DNA of 13,365 nucleotides, taken from the NCBI GenBank assembly GCA_019310195.1, contig JAFDET010000052.1, forward strand, positions 1 to 13,365, in the 5' to 3' direction. This DNA comes from Deltaproteobacteria bacterium (GTDB lineage: Bacteria; Myxococcota_A; UBA9160; JAFDET01). The position numbers were made by a program, and so were the translations under genes. The stretch's first letter is position 1; each line of letters opens with the position of its first letter. This document shows, one piece after another, positions 1-7,036 of this stretch. The notes under the pieces were generated by a model that worked only from the letters and a program-made list of their open reading frames with translations, did no database searches and was not told where the DNA came from.

Positions 1-46
1 CGACCGCCAGCAGCCCGGCGATGCCCCACGCCAGGATCCGCTTCAT
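1..46 (-). CDS. N-terminus of an unidentified exported or membrane protein (partial)
   Basis: Only the first 15 codons are inside the window. They read MKRILAWGIAGLLAV, a short basic start followed by a hydrophobic stretch, as in a signal peptide or first membrane helix. The ATG (46-44) overlaps the TGA of the preceding leftward gene in an ATGA, so the two are probably co-translated. The function cannot be told from so little sequence. Confidence 0.55.
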   Translation of the reverse strand, partial: MKRILAWGIAGLLAV

Positions 47-521
47 GCCTCGCCGTCCCACGTCACCCGGAAGGTCCACACCTCGGCCCGCTCTTCCTCG
101 GACCCGGGGGTTTCGGGAAGCGCACGCACGTGCTCGGCTTCGAGCGCCACGTACTTGCGCAGGAAGGCCCGGGCCACGGGGTGGTCCGGGAGCGGCTCGG
201 TGACGCGCACGGCGCGGCCGGGATAGATCGTGCCGCCGATGCGCATGCGGATGCGGGGATCGCGCATCATCTCCTGCACCCAGCGCTTGCGCGGCGCGTG
301 GCGCGCCATCAGATAGAGATCGCCGTCGTAGCTGAGGCACAGCACGGTGACGGAGTGGCGACGGCGATCAGCGGGTACGCGTCGCTGAAGGACCAGTCGC
401 GCACCGGCTCCGTGATTTCGCTCCCCATCAGAGGCCCGCCGGGAACCACGCCCATGGGGCCCCACGGCCCGCAGCCGAGGGCGGTCAGCAGAAACAACCC
501 AGACAGGGCTCGCCCGCGCAT
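43..521 (-). pseudogene. Small lipoprotein with a split-beta-barrel (deazaflavin/FMN-type) C-terminal half, interrupted by a frameshift
   Basis: Two reading frames together make one protein of about 159 residues. The first begins at ATG 521 with a lipoprotein signal (LFLLTALGC, Cys17) and continues through EITEPVRDWSFSDAYPLIAV until about base 355. The sense then moves to the other frame, which carries HSVTVLCLSYDGDLYLMA, KRWVQEMMRDPRIRMRIGG and a C-terminus ending VWTFRVTWDGEA at 43. The first frame alone runs into a stop at 309, and the second has no sensible start of its own. The W-V-x-x-x-x-x-D-P-R-x-R-x-R-I-G-G pattern resembles the DUF385/nitroreductase-like split-barrel proteins that bind F420 or FMN. 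That family link is from memory and moderate. The join needs one extra base (or 1+3n), so this is either a real deletion or an assembly error. It overlaps the next leftward gene by ATGA. Confidence 0.55.
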
Positions 522-577
522 GCCGGCAGCCTAACCCGACCCAACGCGCCCGGCGACCGGGGTACAATTCCGCCGCC
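522..577. promoter_or_regulatory. Divergent intergenic promoter region, with a TACAAT -10-like box for the rightward GFA gene
   Basis: This 56-bp gap separates two divergent genes. TACAAT lies at 563-568, only 9 bases before the ATG at 578. If it is a sigma70-type -10 element, transcription would start at about 575 and the mRNA would be leaderless or nearly so. This agrees with the absence of a Shine-Dalgarno sequence before that ATG. No good -35 box is visible at the right spacing. A 5-bp inverted repeat (CCCGG CGA CCGGG, 549-561) sits just upstream of the box. No clear promoter is visible for the leftward gene. Confidence 0.4.
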
Positions 578-949
578 ATGCCGATCCAGCGGGGAAGCTG
601 CCACTGCGGCGCCGTGCGCTTCGAGGCGGAGGGAGAGCTCCAGGGGCTCGAGGTCTGCAACTGCTCCTACTGCGCGCGCGCCGGCTTCGTGCACTGGTAC
701 GTGGCGCCGGAGCGCTTCCGCGTGCTGGCGGGCGAAGACACCCTGGTGGACTACCAGTTCGGGACCCACACGTCCCACAACCTCTTCTGCCCCACCTGCG
801 GCGTGACTCCCTTCCGACGGGCGCGCTCGGACCCGCGCCAGATCGACGTCAATGTGCGTTGCCTGGAGGGCGTGGACGCCGACGCGCTCCCCACGCGGCC
901 CTTCGATGGGCGCGACTGGGAGCAGGGGATGCGAAACCGCCAGCGCTAG
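578..949 (+). CDS. GFA/CENP-V-domain zinc protein
   Basis: This 123-residue protein carries the cysteine set of the GFA (glutathione-dependent formaldehyde-activating enzyme-like) fold. It has C8-H-C10 in GSCHCGAVRF, C27-x-C29-x2-C32 in CNCSYC, and C71-x2-C74 in FCPTCGV. In the family these hold one structural and one more exposed zinc. The length (about 120-150) is normal for a single-domain member. Most members have no proven substrate, and the glutathione/formaldehyde activity assigned to the founding protein has been questioned, so no reaction is assigned. The ATG at 578 has no visible ribosome-binding site but follows a TACAAT box closely. The next gene starts 94 bases downstream on the same strand. 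Confidence 0.85.
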   Translation: MPIQRGSCHCGAVRFEAEGELQGLEVCNCSYCARAGFVHWYVAPERFRVLAGEDTLVDYQFGTHTSHNLFCPTCGVTPFRRARSDPRQIDVNVRCLEGVDADALPTRPFDGRDWEQGMRNRQR

Positions 950-1043
950 GTGCAGCCGGAGTGCAGCGGCGCGCAGCCCGGCGCCTGCGTTGACGCCGAC
1001 CCCGTTCCCGACGCACCCTCTGCGATCGACAACGGAGGATCGC

Positions 1044-1361
1044 ATGGGACGACTTCGGCTCGGGTGGATCGGAATCGGCGTGGGGCTCCTGGCCCTGGTG
1101 GCAAGCGGCTGCGGAGGAGGGCCGAACTCCTTCGTCGGGGTGGGCAACAGCGGAAACCGCATCTTCGACAACGAGCTCGAGGAGCTGGCCGACCAGCTGC
1201 ACGACTGGCCGGGCGTGCCCCAGGTGAGCGAGCAGGACCTGGGGCGGATCTACCAGGCGCTGGTGCAGCGCGCGCGCGAGGGGAACCCGCAGGCCGCGCG
1301 CATTGTGCTGGCCCTGGCCGAGCTCCAGCGCGAGGCGCGCGCGGAAGGCGAAGACGGCTAG
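1044..1361 (+). CDS. Small lipoprotein of unknown function
   Basis: The 105-residue protein starts with a typical lipoprotein signal: basic MGRLRLG, a hydrophobic core, then LVASGC with Cys23 as the lipidation site. The mature part is hydrophilic. It holds a Gly/Asn-rich linker and then a helical, acidic region (FDNELEELADQL, then IYQALVQRAREG and ALAELQREARAEG) that may form a small helical bundle. I chose ATG 1044 because GGAGG lies five bases upstream of it; the earlier in-frame ATG at 852 would run inside the GFA gene. I do not recognise a family. Its TAG (1359-1361) overlaps the TAG of the convergent DUF4345 gene. Confidence 0.7.
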   Translation: MGRLRLGWIGIGVGLLALVASGCGGGPNSFVGVGNSGNRIFDNELEELADQLHDWPGVPQVSEQDLGRIYQALVQRAREGNPQAARIVLALAELQREARAEGEDG

Positions 1362-1747
1362 CGGAGTAGCCGCGCCCGGGCGACGGCGCCGCAGGCGAAG
1401 CCGAGGAGCTCGGCGGCGTGCAGGGCGAGCCCCAGCGCTCCCGGGTTGCCGTCCAGCAGCAGGCTCACCAAGCGCGCCGCTGCGAGCCCAGCGAACGTGA
1501 AGAGCTGCACGGCCAGTCCGGTGCGGAGCGTTTCCGGCCGCCGGGCGCTGTGGAACAGGAAGGCCGCGATCCCGAGCTGGAGACCGCCGTAGACCGCACG
1601 CACGTCGTTGGCCGCCGTCGCGCCGGCCAGCGAGACGCCGACCCGGGCCGCCATCGCCTCCGGCGCCACCAGGAAGGCGGCGCCGATGCCGGCGAAGGCC
1701 AGGGCCGACAGTCCCAGCACGAGTCGGGCAAAGCGCTCGACGTTCAT
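1358..1747 (-). CDS. DUF4345-like small membrane protein
   Basis: This protein has 129 residues and about four hydrophobic segments: near residues 7-28 (LVLGLSALAFAGIGAAFLVA), 48-65, 75-92 and 100-120. The segment order and the motif ANDVRAVYGGLQLGIAAF (R, Y-G-G, and G in the second helix) match DUF4345 proteins, four-helix inner-membrane proteins of unknown role. ATG 1747 overlaps the stop of the YkgJ-like gene in an ATGA. It is the last gene of the long leftward series and meets the rightward lipoprotein gene tail to tail with no room for a terminator. Confidence 0.7.
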   Translation of the reverse strand: MNVERFARLVLGLSALAFAGIGAAFLVAPEAMAARVGVSLAGATAANDVRAVYGGLQLGIAAFLFHSARRPETLRTGLAVQLFTFAGLAAARLVSLLLDGNPGALGLALHAAELLGFACGAVARARLLR

Positions 1748-2319
1748 GCGCCCCTCCGGCGGGCGGCCCGGCGCAGCCGGAAGCCGCTCCACGCCAGCAG
1801 CAGGCGCCGCACGCGGCGCTCGAGCCACGGAAGTCGGCGCTCGGCGACCACGCGTCCTTCGCGCAGCAGGGTGACCCGCTCGCCCGCAACGCGCTGCTCT
1901 TCGCCGTTGGGGAGCAGCACGCGGAACGGCGCGTCGGGATCCAACGGAGCCGCCAGATCGGTGATGCGCACGGGCATCGAGCCGCGGTAGCGCTCCGCGA
2001 TGGCCCGCAGTCGCGGCGAAGCGTCGAAGCCCCCCGGCTCCGCCAGCTTGACCTCCAGGCGCAGCGACTCGCCCACGGGCCGCAGGTCGAGCACCGCCCC
2101 GAGCCGGTCGGGACGGTCCTGCTGTTCGAGACTGCCCTGGAGCCACAAGCAGCGGTAGGCCCGACAGATGGAGGGGCGCGTGACGTGGATGCCGCAGCCC
2201 GGCCCGTCGCTGCGCTGGTTCCTGCAGGGCGTGCCACCCGGCTTGCCCAGCTCGTCCACGCGCAGCAGCGTGCAACACAGGCTGCACGCGCCGCAGATGC
2301 GGGCGCTGTCCGCACTCAT
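1744..2319 (-). CDS. YkgJ-family cysteine-cluster protein
   Basis: The 191-residue protein opens with a dense cysteine cluster: C9-x2-C12-x2-CC15/16, then C32, C42, C52 and C57. The context RICGACSLCCTLLRV followed by GCGIHVTRPSICRAYRCLW is the pattern of the YkgJ/CxxCxxCC family (UPF0153). Members are thought to bind zinc or an Fe-S cluster, but a reaction is not established. The remainder (residues 75-191) is a basic, Arg-rich tail with a VRITDL segment and no motif I know. ATG 2319 overlaps the stop of the DUF456 gene by ATGA and its own TGA overlaps the DUF4345 start by ATGA, so it belongs to a coupled trio. Confidence 0.75.
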   Translation of the reverse strand: MSADSARICGACSLCCTLLRVDELGKPGGTPCRNQRSDGPGCGIHVTRPSICRAYRCLWLQGSLEQQDRPDRLGAVLDLRPVGESLRLEVKLAEPGGFDASPRLRAIAERYRGSMPVRITDLAAPLDPDAPFRVLLPNGEEQRVAGERVTLLREGRVVAERRLPWLERRVRRLLLAWSGFRLRRAARRRGA

Positions 2320-2807
2320 GCGAACAGGCGCAGGGCCAGGAAGATTCCGATCATCGTGAAGACCAGCGCCAGCTTGGCCGCGGTGCCGAAGACCAGACCG
2401 ATCCAGGCGCCCAGCCCGGCGCGCCCGGCCTGCTCCAGGGTGCTCTGGGCGGTCAGCTCGGCCAGCACGGCGCCCGCGAAGGGCCCGATGATCACTCCGG
2501 GGATTCCGAAGAAGAGGCCCACCAGCGCACCCAGGGCCGCGCCCACGCCCGCGCGCCGGCTGGCGCCCAGTTTTTTGGCGCCCAGGGCCGTCGCCGCGAA
2601 GTCCACCACGTAGGTCAACACCGTGAGGGCGGCGAGCCCCGCCAGGGCGCCTGGACCCACGTAGACGAAGCCCTCGGCCCAGGCCGCCAGGGCCAGGCCC
2701 GCCAGCACGATCACCGCGCCCGGCATGGCGGGCGCCACGGTCCCCACGATGCCGACGACCACCACGATCGCCGCCAGCGCGAGCCATGCTGCCGTCTCCC
2801 ACTCCAT
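2316..2807 (-). CDS. DUF456 glycine-rich integral membrane protein
   Basis: The 163-residue protein is almost wholly hydrophobic, with four to five membrane segments. Family-like features are GTVAPAMPGAVIVLAGLAL near residues 22-40 (the G-x(3)-P-x-x-P-G turn of DUF456), a helix with VDFAATALGAKKLGASRRAG near 66-86, and a glycine-zipper stretch GAALGALVGLFFGIPGVIIG. No biochemical role is established for the family. The start at ATG 2807 lies three bases after the stop of the cyclotransferase-like gene, and the stop overlaps the next ATG. Spacing, not function, links it to the catabolic genes upstream. Confidence 0.8.
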   Translation of the reverse strand: MEWETAAWLALAAIVVVVGIVGTVAPAMPGAVIVLAGLALAAWAEGFVYVGPGALAGLAALTVLTYVVDFAATALGAKKLGASRRAGVGAALGALVGLFFGIPGVIIGPFAGAVLAELTAQSTLEQAGRAGLGAWIGLVFGTAAKLALVFTMIGIFLALRLFA

Positions 2808-2810
2808 CGA

Positions 2811-3209
2811 TCAGCGCTCCGGCAGCCGGACGTCCCGGCGCCGATAATCGCCGCCGGCGATGACACGCCCCGGCGGCGGCGGGCGGGCGTACAGGTAGAC
2901 CCAGGCCGACACCGTCTCGCCGCTCTCCAGGCGCACCGCGGCCAGCTCACGCCGGTACTCGGCGCCCTCGTAGGCGTCCAGGTCCGTCAGCAGCACCTCG
3001 CACAGCCCCGGCTCGAGCCGATAGACGATGCCCCGCACCCGGTGCTCGGGCTCGGCGGAGCGCACCGCGGCCGGGTACGCGCCCAGGTCGTAGAGGCGCC
3101 CGCGCAGCAGCCCGAAGCCCACGGCGCGGGCGCGGCGCTCCAGCAGGCCCGCCGCCGGGTGTCCGGTGTCGTGGCGCAGCGTCCCGTAGACGAAGAGGTG
3201 ATCGGCCAC
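2811..3209 (-). CDS. Gamma-glutamylcyclotransferase-like (GGCT/AIG2) protein
   Basis: The 132-residue protein begins VADHLFVYGTLRHDTGHP, the YGTLR signature of the GGCT/BtrG/AIG2 fold. It also has DAYEGAEYRR near residue 78, where Glu81 matches the catalytic acid of true cyclotransferases, which release 5-oxoproline from gamma-glutamyl compounds. The substrate cannot be told. I chose GTG 3209 because it places YGTLR at residues 8-12 as in family members. The longer upstream frame would run into the ferredoxin reductase gene and reads as low-complexity Arg/Pro sequence. It lies 23 bases after the reductase stop and 3 bases before the DUF456 gene. Confidence 0.8.
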   Translation of the reverse strand: MADHLFVYGTLRHDTGHPAAGLLERRARAVGFGLLRGRLYDLGAYPAAVRSAEPEHRVRGIVYRLEPGLCEVLLTDLDAYEGAEYRRELAAVRLESGETVSAWVYLYARPPPPGRVIAGGDYRRRDVRLPER

Positions 3210-3232
3210 GGGTGGAGTGTACCGCGCCGGGG

Positions 3233-4303
3233 TCAGCCGGCGTCCCAGTCGATCTTGACGGTCTTCGTCTGGGGAACCGACTGGCAGGCGAGAACCCAGC
3301 CGTCCTCCAGGTCGCGCGGCGTGAGGCAATCGTTCTTGCGCATCTTGACCTCGCCCTCGATCAGCTTGGCCATGCAGCAGGAGCAGTAGCCGTCTTCGCA
3401 GGAGAACGGCGGCTGGACGCCCGCATCGCGCGCGGTCTGGAGCACGGTCTTGCCCCCCTCGTAGGCCAGCTCGTGGGTGGCGCCGTCGACGGTCACCAGC
3501 AGGGTTTCGCAGCCCAGCGCGCCCGCATCGGCCTCGGCGGTGCTCGCCCGCTCCTCGGCCGTCGGCATGTCGTCCTCGGGCGAGACGAAGAGCTCCTTGA
3601 AGACGACGTCACGCGGAATCCCCGCGGCCTCGAGCCCCTGCTCCACCGCTTCCATGAAAGCGCCCGGGCCGCACAGGTAGAAGTGGGCGTCCGCGTGCCC
3701 CGCCAGCTGGGCCTGCACGCGCTCGGACGTCAGGTAGCCCTCGGAATCGTCCAGGCTGTGCACCACCTCGAGCCGATCCGCGTGGCGCGTCCGCAGCTCA
3801 CGCAGCTCTGCCTCGAAGATGATCGAGGCGGCATCGCGGTTGGCGTAGACCAGCTTCATGGGCCGAGCGGTGCGGACCAGGGCGCTCTTGATCAACGCGA
3901 TGACCGGGGTGATCCCGCTGCCTCCGGCGAACAGCACCAGGGAGCGGTCGGCCTCGCGCAGCACGAAACGTCCCGCCGGCGGCAGCACCTGCACCACGTC
4001 CCCGGCGGAGACGTTGTCGTTCATCCAGTTGGAGACGCTCCCGCCCGCGATGCGCTTGACCGTGACCTTGTGCTCGCTCTCGCACTCCGGCGAGCTGGAC
4101 AGCGAGTAGCAGCGCAGCAGGTCGCGGCCGTCGAAGGGCACCTTGAACGTCAGGTGCTGCCCGGCCTGGTAGGCGAAGGCCTCGACCCGCTCCGTCGGAA
4201 TCTCCAGTACGAAGGAGCGGGCATCCGGCGTCTCGTCGATGACCCGCGCCACGCGCAGCGCGTGGTAGTGGTGGTGCTGTTGAGCGAGGGTCTCCTCGCT
4301 CAC
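3233..4303 (-). CDS. Ferredoxin-NAD(P)H reductase with C-terminal 2Fe-2S domain, KshB/PaaE/Hmp-like
   Basis: This 356-residue protein has three modules in the order of 3-ketosteroid 9-alpha-hydroxylase reductase (KshB) and phenylacetyl-CoA epoxidase reductase (PaaE). The FAD barrel has RCYS at 64-67 and TVKR at 81-84. The NAD(P) domain has FAGGSGITPV at 125-134, YANRD at 153-157 and CGPGAFM at 211-217. The plant-type 2Fe-2S domain has C302-x4-C307-x2-C310-x29-C340, with an extra Cys309. It would move electrons from NAD(P)H through FAD and the cluster to an oxygenase. Overall sequence flavour is closest to KshB in my memory. No Rieske oxygenase partner lies in the window; possible partners are the AlkB at the right end, a lost P450, or a distant KshA. 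GTG 4303 overlaps the dehydrogenase TGA (GTGA). Confidence 0.9.
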   Translation of the reverse strand: MSEETLAQQHHHYHALRVARVIDETPDARSFVLEIPTERVEAFAYQAGQHLTFKVPFDGRDLLRCYSLSSSPECESEHKVTVKRIAGGSVSNWMNDNVSAGDVVQVLPPAGRFVLREADRSLVLFAGGSGITPVIALIKSALVRTARPMKLVYANRDAASIIFEAELRELRTRHADRLEVVHSLDDSEGYLTSERVQAQLAGHADAHFYLCGPGAFMEAVEQGLEAAGIPRDVVFKELFVSPEDDMPTAEERASTAEADAGALGCETLLVTVDGATHELAYEGGKTVLQTARDAGVQPPFSCEDGYCSCCMAKLIEGEVKMRKNDCLTPRDLEDGWVLACQSVPQTKTVKIDWDAG

Positions 4304-5436
4304 GCCCCGATCCCGAGCCCCTCCACCAGCCGGCGCCGGTGGTGGACCGAGTCGCCGAACAGGGTCTGGGACACCTTGGCCCGCCGGTAGTAGAGATGGG
4401 GCGCCGCCTCCCAGGTGAAGCCGATCCCGCCGTGGATCTGGATGTTCTCGGCCGCCGCCTGAAGGTACGCGTCGGCGCAGCAGGCCTTGGCCAGGTGGGC
4501 GGCCTCGCCGCGCTCCTCGTTGTCCTCGGCGGCGGTCCAGCAGGCCCACCACGCGGCGGAGCGGGCCAGCTCCACCTCCAACAGCACCTCGGCGCACTTG
4601 TGCTTGATGGCCTGGAACGAGCCGATGGGGCGCGCGAACTGGCTGCGCTGCTGTGCGTACTCGACGGACATCTGGAGGCAGCGGTCGGCACCGCCGGCCA
4701 TCTCGGCGGCCAGCGCGATCGCCGCGCGGTCCAGGGTCTGGTGCAGCGCGCCGGCCGCCGCGCCGGGCTCGCCCAGGCAGCGCGCGCGAGCGCCGCGCAG
4801 GTGCAGCCGCGCCTGCTTGCGGGTGGCGTCGAGCGTCGCCATCGGCTCGGCCGTGACGCCGGCGTCGTCGGAGCGAACCGTGAGCAGGCACAGGCCTTCG
4901 TCGCCCGTGCTGCTCGGAAGCCGGGCGGCCACCACCAGCAGGTCCGCCGTGGCTCCGTTCACCACGCAGGTCTTCTCGCCCTCGAGCACGAAGGCATCTG
5001 CGTCGGGCCGCGCCTCCATGCGAAGCGAAGCCGGATCCCACTGGCCGCCGGCGTCGAGCAGGGCCAGGCTGGCCAAGGTCTCCCCCGAAGCGATTCCAGG
5101 CAGCAGCTCGGACTTCTGCGCCTCGTCGCCGGCCGCCAGGATCGCGTTGGCCGCCAGACAGGCCGAGGCGTAGAAAGGCGAAGGCAGGAGCACCCGGCCC
5201 ATCTCTTCGAGAGCGATGCCGAGCTCCAGGAAGCCGAAGCCCTGGCCGCCGTACTCCTCGGGAATCAGCAGGCCCTGGAGGCCCAGCTCCTCGCCCATCT
5301 GCTTCCAGACGCCGGGGTCGTAGCCGGCGTCGGTCTCCATGAGGCGAAACACCTCGGTCGTCGGGCACTTCTCCTCGAAGAAACGCCGCAGCATCTCTCG
5401 GAAGGCGTCCTGCTCTTCGGAAAAGGCGAAATCCAC
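4300..5436 (-). CDS. Acyl-CoA dehydrogenase, FadE type
   Basis: This FAD-dependent enzyme introduces the alpha,beta double bond in an acyl-CoA. Its 378 residues cover the whole fold. The N-terminal helical domain opens DFAFSEEQDAFREMLRRFF and has IPEEYGGQGFGFLELGIALE at 58-77. The beta domain lies around 125-225. The C-terminal helical domain has YAQQRSQFARPIGSFQAIKH (270-289) and IQIHGGIGFTWE (332-343), typical of the actinobacterial-style FadE group. Glu343 in TWE is the family-conserved acid of that motif. Many such FadE proteins in steroid pathways work as alpha2beta2 heterotetramers, but no second dehydrogenase gene is visible here. The GTG start has GAGGAG five bases upstream. A 49-bp gap, the largest in the run, separates it from the synthetase gene. 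Confidence 0.9.
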   Translation of the reverse strand: MDFAFSEEQDAFREMLRRFFEEKCPTTEVFRLMETDAGYDPGVWKQMGEELGLQGLLIPEEYGGQGFGFLELGIALEEMGRVLLPSPFYASACLAANAILAAGDEAQKSELLPGIASGETLASLALLDAGGQWDPASLRMEARPDADAFVLEGEKTCVVNGATADLLVVAARLPSSTGDEGLCLLTVRSDDAGVTAEPMATLDATRKQARLHLRGARARCLGEPGAAAGALHQTLDRAAIALAAEMAGGADRCLQMSVEYAQQRSQFARPIGSFQAIKHKCAEVLLEVELARSAAWWACWTAAEDNEERGEAAHLAKACCADAYLQAAAENIQIHGGIGFTWEAAPHLYYRRAKVSQTLFGDSVHHRRRLVEGLGIGA

Positions 5437-5485
5437 CGCAGCTCCTCGGTCGGGCGGCCGGAGATTAGCGAATCCCCGGGGCCAC

Positions 5486-7036
5486 TCAGATGGCGCGATC
5501 GCGCCCCTCCCAGTAGGGATCCCGCAGCTTGCGCTTGTAGAGCTTGCCGTTGGGATCCCGCGGCATCTCGTCGATGAAGTCGATGCTGCGCGGCGTCTTC
5601 ATCTTGGCCAGCCGGGGCTTCAGGAACTCGAAGATCGCGTCCCGGATCTCGTCGCCGGCCTCGACGCCGTCCACCAGCTCCACGACCGCCTTGACTTCCT
5701 CGCCCCAGTCGTCGTGGGGAATGCCGAATACGGCCACGTCGGCCACCTGGGGGCACTGGATCATCTCGGCCTCGATCTCTGCCGGATAGAGATTGGCGCC
5801 GCCGGAGATGATCATGTCGTTCTTGCGGTCGCAGAGGAAGAGGTAGCCGCCCTCGTTCAGGTAGCCGATGTCGCCGACCGTGAAGTAGTTGCCGATGCGG
5901 TTGTCACGGGTCTTCTTCTTGTCGTCCTTGTACTCGAAGTCGGCCTGGCCCAGCAGCATGTAGACGGTCCCGGTTTCACCGGCCGGGAGCTCCTGCTCCG
6001 CTTCGTCGTAGATCTTGACGTCGGCGTTGGTCCAGGCCTTGCCGACCGTGCCCGGGTTCTTGCGCCACTCGCCGGGCTTGGCCAGGGTGCCGCCGCCCTC
6101 GGTGGCGGCGTAGTACTCGTAGATGGCGTCGCCCCACCAGTCGAGCATCTTCCACTTGGTCTCCACGGGGCACGGCGCTGCGGCGTGCACCATGGCGCGC
6201 AGCGACGACACGTCGTAGCCAGCGCGCACCTCCTCGGGCAGGCTCAGCAGCCGGTGGAACTGGGTGGGCACCATGTGGCTGTGGGTGACGTCGTACTCGT
6301 CGATCAGACGCAGCATCTCCTCGGGCTGCCACTTCTCCATCAGCACCACGGCGTGGCCCATGTGCAGGGACGCGCCGGAGAAGACCAGCACGGCCGTGTG
6401 GTAGAGCGGCGAGCCGCAGATGTGGACGTTGTCGTCCTCGGGCGTCAGATCGAACATGGCCAGGAAGCCGGTCATCAGGGTAAAAACGAGGTCTGGCGAT
6501 AGCTCCGGCAGGCCGCGCTTCACGCCCTTGGGCTTGCCGGTGGTCCCGGAGGTGTAGTTCATGACGTTGCCGGCCTTGCGGTCCTCGGGCAGCGTGTCCG
6601 GCTGGCCGTCGGTCAGCTCGGACAGCGGACGGAAGCCCTCGAGCTCGCCCACGGAGAACGCGGCTTCGGCCGGAAAGTCCGCCTCTCGCCGAGCGACATC
6701 GCACGCCTCGCCGAACTTGGCGGAGCCGATGAAGACCTTGGCTCCCGAGTCGCCCACGATGTAGGCGATCTCCGGCCCGGTCAGGTGGTTGTTGATCGGC
6801 GTCAGGTACATGCCCACCTGGGTCACCGCCAGGTAGAGGGCCATGAACTCGACGCAGTTGGGCAGCACGACGGCCACACAGTCCCCGTGGCCCAGCCCCA
6901 GGGCGCGCAGACCGTGGGCGATGCGGTTGGACTCGGCGAGCAGCTCGCCCCGGGTCCACTCGCGCCCGTCGGGCGCCACCAGCGCCAGCTTGTCGGGGTC
7001 CTGCTGGGCAAAGTTCCAGAATCCGAGCTCGGCCAT
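5486..7036 (-). CDS. Acyl-CoA synthetase (AMP-forming), second FadD
   Basis: This 516-residue ANL-superfamily ligase activates a carboxylic acid through an acyl-AMP to its CoA thioester. Visible motifs are the phosphate-binding loop YTSGTTGKPKG (161-171), the aromatic/TE motif YEYYAATEGGG (306-316), GDIGYLNEGGY and DRKNDMIISGGANLYPAEIE (403-422) around the hinge, and the A10 segment PNGKLYKRKL with catalytic Lys498. The start ATG 7036 overlaps the stop of the 39-codon P450 remnant in a TGATG. The lysine-rich KDDKKKTRDN loop near 380-389 is unusual against the Arg-rich neighbours. Substrate is unknown; context points to a long-chain, isoprenoid or steroid-side-chain acid. It is not simply a duplicate of the other synthetase, as the two differ in nearly every non-motif stretch. 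Confidence 0.92.
   Translation of the reverse strand: MAELGFWNFAQQDPDKLALVAPDGREWTRGELLAESNRIAHGLRALGLGHGDCVAVVLPNCVEFMALYLAVTQVGMYLTPINNHLTGPEIAYIVGDSGAKVFIGSAKFGEACDVARREADFPAEAAFSVGELEGFRPLSELTDGQPDTLPEDRKAGNVMNYTSGTTGKPKGVKRGLPELSPDLVFTLMTGFLAMFDLTPEDDNVHICGSPLYHTAVLVFSGASLHMGHAVVLMEKWQPEEMLRLIDEYDVTHSHMVPTQFHRLLSLPEEVRAGYDVSSLRAMVHAAAPCPVETKWKMLDWWGDAIYEYYAATEGGGTLAKPGEWRKNPGTVGKAWTNADVKIYDEAEQELPAGETGTVYMLLGQADFEYKDDKKKTRDNRIGNYFTVGDIGYLNEGGYLFLCDRKNDMIISGGANLYPAEIEAEMIQCPQVADVAVFGIPHDDWGEEVKAVVELVDGVEAGDEIRDAIFEFLKPRLAKMKTPRSIDFIDEMPRDPNGKLYKRKLRDPYWEGRDRAI

Noticed and set aside
990..1026. Possible promoter (TTGACG) before the small lipoprotein
   Set aside because: No -10-like hexamer lies 16-18 bases downstream; the gene may be read through from the GFA gene.
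849..2315. 488-codon minus-strand frame spanning the lipoprotein, DUF4345 and YkgJ genes
   Set aside because: Its product is Arg/Ala-rich and crosses three better-supported genes in another frame.
3212..4390. Long plus-strand open frame opposite the ferredoxin reductase gene
   Set aside because: It is antisense to a gene with clear FAD, NAD and 2Fe-2S motifs, and its product is Val/Gly/His/Gln/Leu-rich low-complexity sequence. The GC-rich third codon positions of the real gene keep the opposite frame open.
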